NCBI GenBank assembly: GCA_012295275.1
Contig: CM022665.1
Coordinates: 43,548,652 to 43,571,151 of the forward strand
Length of the DNA: 22,500 nt
Reading direction: 5' to 3'
Origin: Chrysomallon squamiferum
Taxonomy: Eukaryota; Mollusca; Gastropoda; Neomphalida; Peltospiridae
Below the pieces are notes generated by a model that saw only the letters and a list, made by a program, of their open reading frames with translations, was not told the origin of the DNA and searched no databases. Shown here piece after piece: positions 18,331 to 22,500 of this stretch. The position numbers and the translations under genes are program-made. How positions within the stretch are numbered: the first letter of the stretch is position 1; each line of letters starts with the position of its first letter.

Positions 18331-18571
18331 ACTGTTATTCTAATGACTATTATTATAACTATTATTACTATTTCAGTTATGCAGATTACTGTTATTAATT
18401 TTACTTTTATTATTACTGTTATTATTATTATTATTATTATTACTGTTGTTATTCTAATTACAGTTATTATAATTATTGTAATTGTTATTATTATTATTAT
18501 CAACATTATTATTCCAATTATTGTTATTATTGTTATTATTCTTGGAATTACTGTCATTATTGTTATCATCA

Positions 18572-18623
<52 letters not shown>

Positions 18624-18702
18624 CATTTTACTATCATCATTATGATCACAATTACTGTTATTGTTATTATTAATGCTGTTGTTGTTATTGTTGTGTCTGT
18701 AT
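18331..18702. repeat. (ATT)n/(GTT)n array
   Basis: About 370 bp of triplets, cleanest at about 18576-18622. Poly-Ile and poly-Leu frames on both strands are artefacts. Confidence 0.93.
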
Positions 18703-18790
18703 GTTGATGTAACAGAATAAATATATTTCTAATTGCTAAAGTATTTCTATTTAATAAATAAATATATTTCGGTATTACTATGATTATTGC

Positions 18791-18820
18791 TGGCTGGTGG
18801 TTCAGTTGTTAGAATTCTTA
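18791..18820 (+). pseudogene. Partial tRNA-like 5' half (tRNA-Gly-like)
   Basis: TGGTGGTTCAGTTGTTAGAA followed by TTCT matches the 5' half of eukaryotic tRNA-Gly, including the A-box region, with about one insertion and one substitution. No B-box (GGTTCGA) or T-arm appears in the next 60 bases, and the following TATGATCATA palindrome does not make a normal anticodon arm. It is a tRNA pseudogene fragment or a SINE head; chance similarity over about 25 bases is possible. Confidence 0.4.
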
Positions 18821-18969
18821 TGATCATAGTATTGTCTGACAGCATCAGTCCTTATTGGTGTACATACTGAGCATTTTTCCCAATCCAACTAATTCCCAAA
18901 AGCTGTTTTATAAAAGTCGTGGTAAGTGTTGTCCCATTTTAAATACATATAAATAAAAATTTGCAGTAT
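18821..18969. other. Unique spacer
   Basis: No gene was recognised. It is the 3' flank where a SINE body would be expected if the tRNA-like head were part of one; I recognise none. Confidence 0.45.
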
Positions 18970-19097
18970 TAAAAAACTTTTTTCTTTCTTTCCTTCTCTT
19001 CTTTTTTCTTTCATTCATTTCTATTCTTTCTTTCAGAAAATGTTTCTTTTTTGTTTATTTCTTTCTGTCTTCCATTTCTTCATCTTTCTTTCTTTTA
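18970..19097. repeat. Polypyrimidine (CTTT)n-rich tract
   Basis: Imperfect CTTT/TTC sequence over about 120 bp. Confidence 0.85.
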
Positions 19098-19157
19098 GTA
19101 TTCATTACTGAAACATTAATTTCACATTAATCCTACTAAAACATAATTTAATCTGTA

Positions 19158-19311
19158 TCTTTATTATTATTATTACTATTATCATCATCATCATCATCAT
19201 CATCATCGTTATTGTCATTATTATTATTATTATCATCATCATTGTTATTACTATTATCATCATCATCATCAACATTATCATCAACAACATCATCATCATC
19301 ATCATTATTTC
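19158..19311. repeat. (ATC)n/(ATT)n array
   Basis: Triplet array with clean ATC runs at about 19182-19206 and 19257-19272. Confidence 0.93.
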
Positions 19312-19614
19312 AAATTCCTTTATGCTGTCATATATAACACTTTCAAGCTTTCTCCAGTGTGTATTTTTCCCAGTAACTTATTTTTTTCAAAGAAAAACCT
19401 GCCAAATCCCCACAAAATAACAAAAAAACAACAAAAAATAAATAAAAAAACATTTAACAATTTTCAGCATCAAACATTATGTGTGCATTCCAGCCTGTCT
19501 TTGTCTGTCTGATTTCATTACATTTGAAATTTCCCCTCATGAGATTTGAACCAGGTTACTTCTGGATTCACCGAACCATTGAAAATTGCCCCCCCCATTA
19601 GCTGCATGACTGTA
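19312..19614. other. Unique segment, A-rich in part
   Basis: Contains an A-rich tract (about 19418-19450) and a C run near 19590-19597. No gene was recognised. Confidence 0.5.
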
Positions 19615-19663
19615 TTGTGTGTGTGTCTGTCTGTCTGTCTGTCAGTGTGTCTGTGTGTTTGTC
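19615..19663. repeat. (TG)n then (TCTG)n
   Basis: A short TG run, then GTCT units with TG interruptions. Confidence 0.85.
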
Positions 19664-19768
19664 TAGAAGCGTATCCCAATGCAGAGTCTACACTCTTTCA
19701 TTTCCTTTTGTTACTGTACCTCAGTTTTCAGAGATGATGAGCTGGGATTGAAGAGAATTTAAATAAAA

Positions 19769-19790
19769 GGGCGAGGCAGGGTGGGTGGGG
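19769..19790 (+). other. G-quadruplex motif
   Basis: GGG, 7 bases, GGG, T, GGG, T, GGGG fits the classic four-run quadruplex rule with very short second and third loops. Confidence 0.8.
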
Positions 19791-19928
19791 CATTTCACGC
19801 ATATTAAATTTCACTCGTGTGAGCATTGAGCGAATGTTCCCCCCCACACACACACTCACACAGTGAAAACTACCGAAGCTTGTCTTATGGACGACAGGTA
19901 GATGCATAAAGACAGGTAAATTAGGTAT

Positions 19929-19955
19929 GGGGGGTGAGGTGTGAGGGTGGGGGGG
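19929..19955 (+). other. Second G-rich / G-quadruplex-like motif
   Basis: G6, GG, GGG and G7 runs lie within 27 bp. Four runs of three can be formed by splitting the G7. It lies about 140 bp from the first motif. Confidence 0.65.
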
Positions 19956-20099
19956 TGTGTGGTAGATTTACGATAAAGATTACATTGCAGAGTTGAGTCA
20001 TAGGCCTGATAATACATTGCTAAATTAAATCCTTGATAAAGAGGACACACTGATTTTAGAGGTCACCTGTCTATAAAGGACCTGACTTTCTTTTTATTT

Positions 20100-20148
20100 A
20101 AAAAAAAAAAAAAAAAAAAATTCATCTTTATTTATTTATTTATTTATA
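20100..20148. repeat. Poly-A tract then (TTTA)n
   Basis: 21 A, then TTCATC, then TTTA units. Confidence 0.88.
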
Positions 20149-20284
20149 AAGGATATTTTAAACATTTTTTAAATTGATTTTTCTTGTCTTTCTTTAAATA
20201 TAATTAATAATTAAAAAAAAAAAAATAAAACTACATTTCACAGACAAGAAATATACTGAATGTTATTATTTAATTAATCTCCAT

Positions 20285-20745
20285 TACAAAGGACACCTTG
20301 ATATAAAAAGTAATCTCTTTGTAAGTTACAGTCTGAATAAGCATAATAAACTGTTTCATTGTTAAGTTACTGCAGTAACAAGGTATCCTCTTTACAGAGG
20401 TTTACTTTCCTTTATAAACACTGTGTCTGCAATAAGAAGGTGTGTTTTATACAGAAGTTTATTGTTCTTAACAAGATTACAATAACGAGGTGTCCATTAA
20501 ACAGAGGTTCAGAGAAATTCAAAGTAACTTGATGTCTTTTATACAGGTTGTGTTCTATAGTCAGTGTCCACAATAAAAAGGAGTCCACTAAACAGAGTTT
20601 CACACAATTAACAGTAACCAGAGATCTTTTAAACAGAAATTTAATGTTTTTACATAACAGCAGCTATCATATAACGAGGTTTCTTCAGAGAACAATGACC
20701 ACAATAACTGGGTGTCCATTAAACTGAGGTTCACAGGTCTCTGTC
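20285..20745. repeat. Highly decayed minisatellite, CAATAACGAGGTGTCC type
   Basis: Related blocks recur at irregular spacing of about 40-60 bp. They are CAATAAGAAGGTGTG (about 20430), CAATAACGAGGTGTCC (20481), CAATAAAAAGGAGTCC (20571) and CAATAACTGGGTGTCC (20703). Each is followed by a (T)TAAAC(A/T)GAGGTTCA-like block. Weaker members (GTAACAAGGTATCC, GTAACTTGATGTC, GTAACCAGAGATC) lie between. Similar fragments may reach left to about 20040. Confidence 0.7.
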
Positions 20746-21033
20746 CTCATTCACTGAAGAGCACCTGATACCTGGGTCACAGAATGATTTCTGATTGAAA
20801 CTTGAGATTTAGTTTCAGCTATAAACCAACAGGTGAATTTAGCTCTGATAACACCCCAGTTTTCAAACAACAGAGGTTGGGGAACACTTACAAGTTAAAT
20901 GAAGACAGGGTAGTGAGGTGGAAATGGGTGTGGTTTATGTTTCCCTGTGCTTTAAAATATTTTGAAAAAAAAAGTAACCCCCTTCCTTTTCCAGAACCCC
21001 TCAAGAAACACAAACCAAAAAAATCAATCAGAT
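20746..21033. other. Unique segment, open frame not recognised
   Basis: A 77-residue plus-strand frame (20802-21035) ends in a Lys-rich stretch just before a poly-A run. I see no domain, and its composition matches AT-rich chance translation. GATACCTGGGTCAC near 20767 is unremarkable. Confidence 0.4.
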
Positions 21034-21260
21034 AAAAAAAAAAAAAAAAAAAAATAAATAAAAAAATTTATGAATTATTTTACATTTTTACATTTTAAAA
21101 GTTTAATTATTTATTATATTATTTTTTTTTAATTTTTTTTTTTCCATAAAGTATTGAATAGAAACGTATAAATCACTTTCATAATTTTTTTTTTTTATTG
21201 GTAATCCTGGTATTTTTCATTAAGATACATTTCATCATAATTTGGTTGTTTTATCATAAT
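21034..21260. repeat. Poly-A tract and A/T-rich low-complexity DNA
   Basis: About 21 A (21034-21054), then almost pure A/T with several T runs to about 21200. Confidence 0.8.
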
Positions 21261-21626
21261 CTGATTTCATTCAGATACCACTTAGATACACCTCAAATTA
21301 AAACCTTTAAAAATAGTCATTATGATGTAATTTTATCTGATGTTATTTGACTTGATACTACTGAGTGACATTATTCATCATATTATCAATCTGATATCAT
21401 TCAGTATGATGACAATTATTTGATACCATTCATTCAATATCATTCTATCACTCTGATACCATTCAACATGATGCTATCAGTCTGATATCATGCAACATCA
21501 TACTATCTGATACAATTCAACATCACAGTATCTGACATCATTAAACAAGATACAAATGAGTCTGATACCACCCAGTATATCATTCATCATCATTATTATG
21601 ATACTAACCCTGATACAATTCAGGGT
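21261..21626. repeat. Decayed CTGATA(C/T)CATTCA minisatellite, about 25-32 bp
   Basis: Units beginning (T)CTGATA start near 21390, 21420, 21452, 21481, 21508 and 21561, with older members near 21260 and 21340. Several keep an inverted CTGA-N6-TCAG (21261-21274, 21391-21404, 21610-21623). At the right end this extends to 7-bp arms, ACCCTGA and TCAGGGT (21607-21626). Confidence 0.75.
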
Positions 21627-21914
21627 GCACAAACAGCCTGCCTGCCTGTCACACCACACCACACCCACACCCACACCACACCCACTTTCTTTCTACCCAC
21701 AGAAATCAAAACCTTTTCCCACCACCGTCGATGATCACATTAACCCTTTCACAGCTGAAGTTCATCTCTCACCTTCATTACTGAGTTATCTTTTCAAAAA
21801 ACATCTTTTCCAAACAACTGTAAAGAGTCCTGCAAAGAATCCATTGAAAAAAACAACAACAAGACTTTCTTGGGTTTCCATTTTTCAATAAACCTGAGAC
21901 AGTTAATTGGATAA
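21627..21914. other. Unique segment with CCACA repeats
   Basis: CCACA/CCCACA units at about 21650-21685. A 111-residue plus frame crossing the region has no recognised family. Confidence 0.5.
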
Positions 21915-21938
21915 TTTTTTTTTTTTTTTTTTTTTTTT
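21915..21938. repeat. Poly-T tract
   Basis: A run of 24 T. Confidence 0.9.
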
Positions 21939-22153
21939 GATTTTTGAAAATAGAGATGAGCAGAATGGATGGACCAGCATGAATCAAGATTCTCTTCTTT
22001 CTGCTTGAGAGAGCACAAATAATAGTCTGGAGATGCGTTTTTTGTATGTGTGTCTGTCTGTGTGTGTGTCTGTCACACATTTTTTTTTATTCACACACGT
22101 TCATAGCTTTTGTATTGCATTCGTTTGAGAATTATAATGTTGACCTTTAACGT
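21939..22153. other. Unique segment with TGTC/TG patch
   Basis: A TG/TCTG patch at about 22045-22075 in unique DNA. No gene was recognised. Confidence 0.5.
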
Positions 22154-22250
22154 TAAAAAAAAAAAAAGTAATAAAATAAAATAAAAATGGTAAAAAAAAA
22201 AGAAAAGAGGAAAAGAAACAAAATAAGAAAAAAAGAAAGAATTTAGACAG
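22154..22250. repeat. Purine-rich A/G tract
   Basis: A runs with AAAAT and AAAG units and almost no pyrimidines other than scattered T. The minus-strand Phe/Leu-rich frame is an artefact. Confidence 0.8.
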
Positions 22251-22500
22251 TGGAATAAAATATTCAAATAAATAGCTTGTCAACTAGAACCATTGTCATG
22301 GGGTGGTTTGGTATTTCAAGCCAAATCTCACCACGAACAAACACAAAACAAAACAAAACAAAAAAACAAAAAATGGATCAAGTACATTTTTACCCTATCA
22401 TTTAGTTATTTTTGTATCACGACATTGTACTTTACTTTGAATTGTTTTTCTGATTAAGCAGTGTTGCATGAAGTAATGATTAATGTCAGTGAATTAGACA
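22251..22500. other. Unique end segment with (AAAAC)n
   Basis: AAAAC units at about 22336-22373, then AT-rich unique DNA running off the window. Confidence 0.55.

Noticed and set aside
18096-18645. Open frames of 160-176 residues on both strands
   Set aside because: Poly-Ile/Met/Thr and poly-Val/Ile translations of ATT, TAG and GTT triplet arrays.
18791-18870. Functional tRNA-Gly gene
   Set aside because: There is no B-box, T-arm or acceptor-stem closure, so only the 5' half resembles a tRNA.
20802-21054. 77-residue frame followed by poly-A as a small retrogene
   Set aside because: No domain was recognised, the Lys-rich end comes from A-rich DNA, and no polyadenylation signal sits at the expected place.

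Overview
The window looks like a stretch of animal nuclear DNA with no gene I can name. It is AT-rich and packed with simple repeats. Reading it in all frames, I find no recognisable protein domain, no rRNA and no intact tRNA. I also see no bacterial signature such as operons, ribosome binding sites or dense coding. Nearly all long open frames fall in (ATT)n, (CA)n, (CT)n or (ATC)n tracts and are compositional artefacts. The best guess for the source is a lophotrochozoan, probably a mollusc and perhaps a gastropod. The main support is two decayed SINE-like remnants (about 13.7-14.1 kb on + and 17.3-17.4 kb on -) that resemble a SINE I remember as widespread in molluscs. The unusual load of di-, tri- and tetranucleotide arrays agrees with this. 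It is an inference from memory, not a search result.

Layout. 0-4 kb: AAT/ATT arrays and homopolymers around a GC-richer gene-like island (1.15-1.56 kb, minus strand). 3.97-4.35 kb: a CpG-containing unique island with clustered GATA, octamer and forkhead-type motifs. 4.4-5.3 kb: a 91-bp (CT)n array and a TG/CATA/TA compound array. 5.3-5.8 kb: unique. 5.8-6.9 kb: about 35-40 units of a 28-bp minisatellite that decays from left to right, running into a diverged tandem duplication of about 330 bp (6.8-7.46 kb). 7.3-7.7 kb: CA-rich. 7.7-8.7 kb: unique. 8.7-9.4 kb: AAT and ATTC arrays. 9.4-10.0 kb: an island rich in CAGGTA/CACCTG. 10.3-11.5 kb: a second minisatellite with evolving higher-order structure (about 28-bp monomers, then 70-72-bp units, then 101-bp units). 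11.58-11.9 kb: a 27-bp duplication carrying AP-1-like sites, then TG/TATG repeats. 12.1-12.7 kb: unique. 12.9-13.07 kb: a (GA)n array of about 90 bp abutting a six-run G-quadruplex motif. 13.1-14.5 kb: SINE remnants and two tandem duplications. 14.5-16.4 kb: TAAA/AAT, CA, TG and pyrimidine arrays around another CACCTG cluster. 16.4-17.5 kb: three spaced SOX-like repeats and a minus-strand SINE fragment. 17.5-19.3 kb: ATC, TAG and ATT arrays around a unique island and a partial tRNA-like sequence. 19.3-22.5 kb: two G-quadruplex motifs, two decayed minisatellites and purine- or A-rich DNA.

There is no gene set to connect. The organising theme is local tandem duplication at many scales (1 to about 330 bp), laid over islands of unique DNA that may be regulatory or coding remnants. 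Adding up my own repeat intervals gives roughly 8-9 kb, more than a third of the window. The whole window could be intergenic or a long intron; the sequence alone does not decide.
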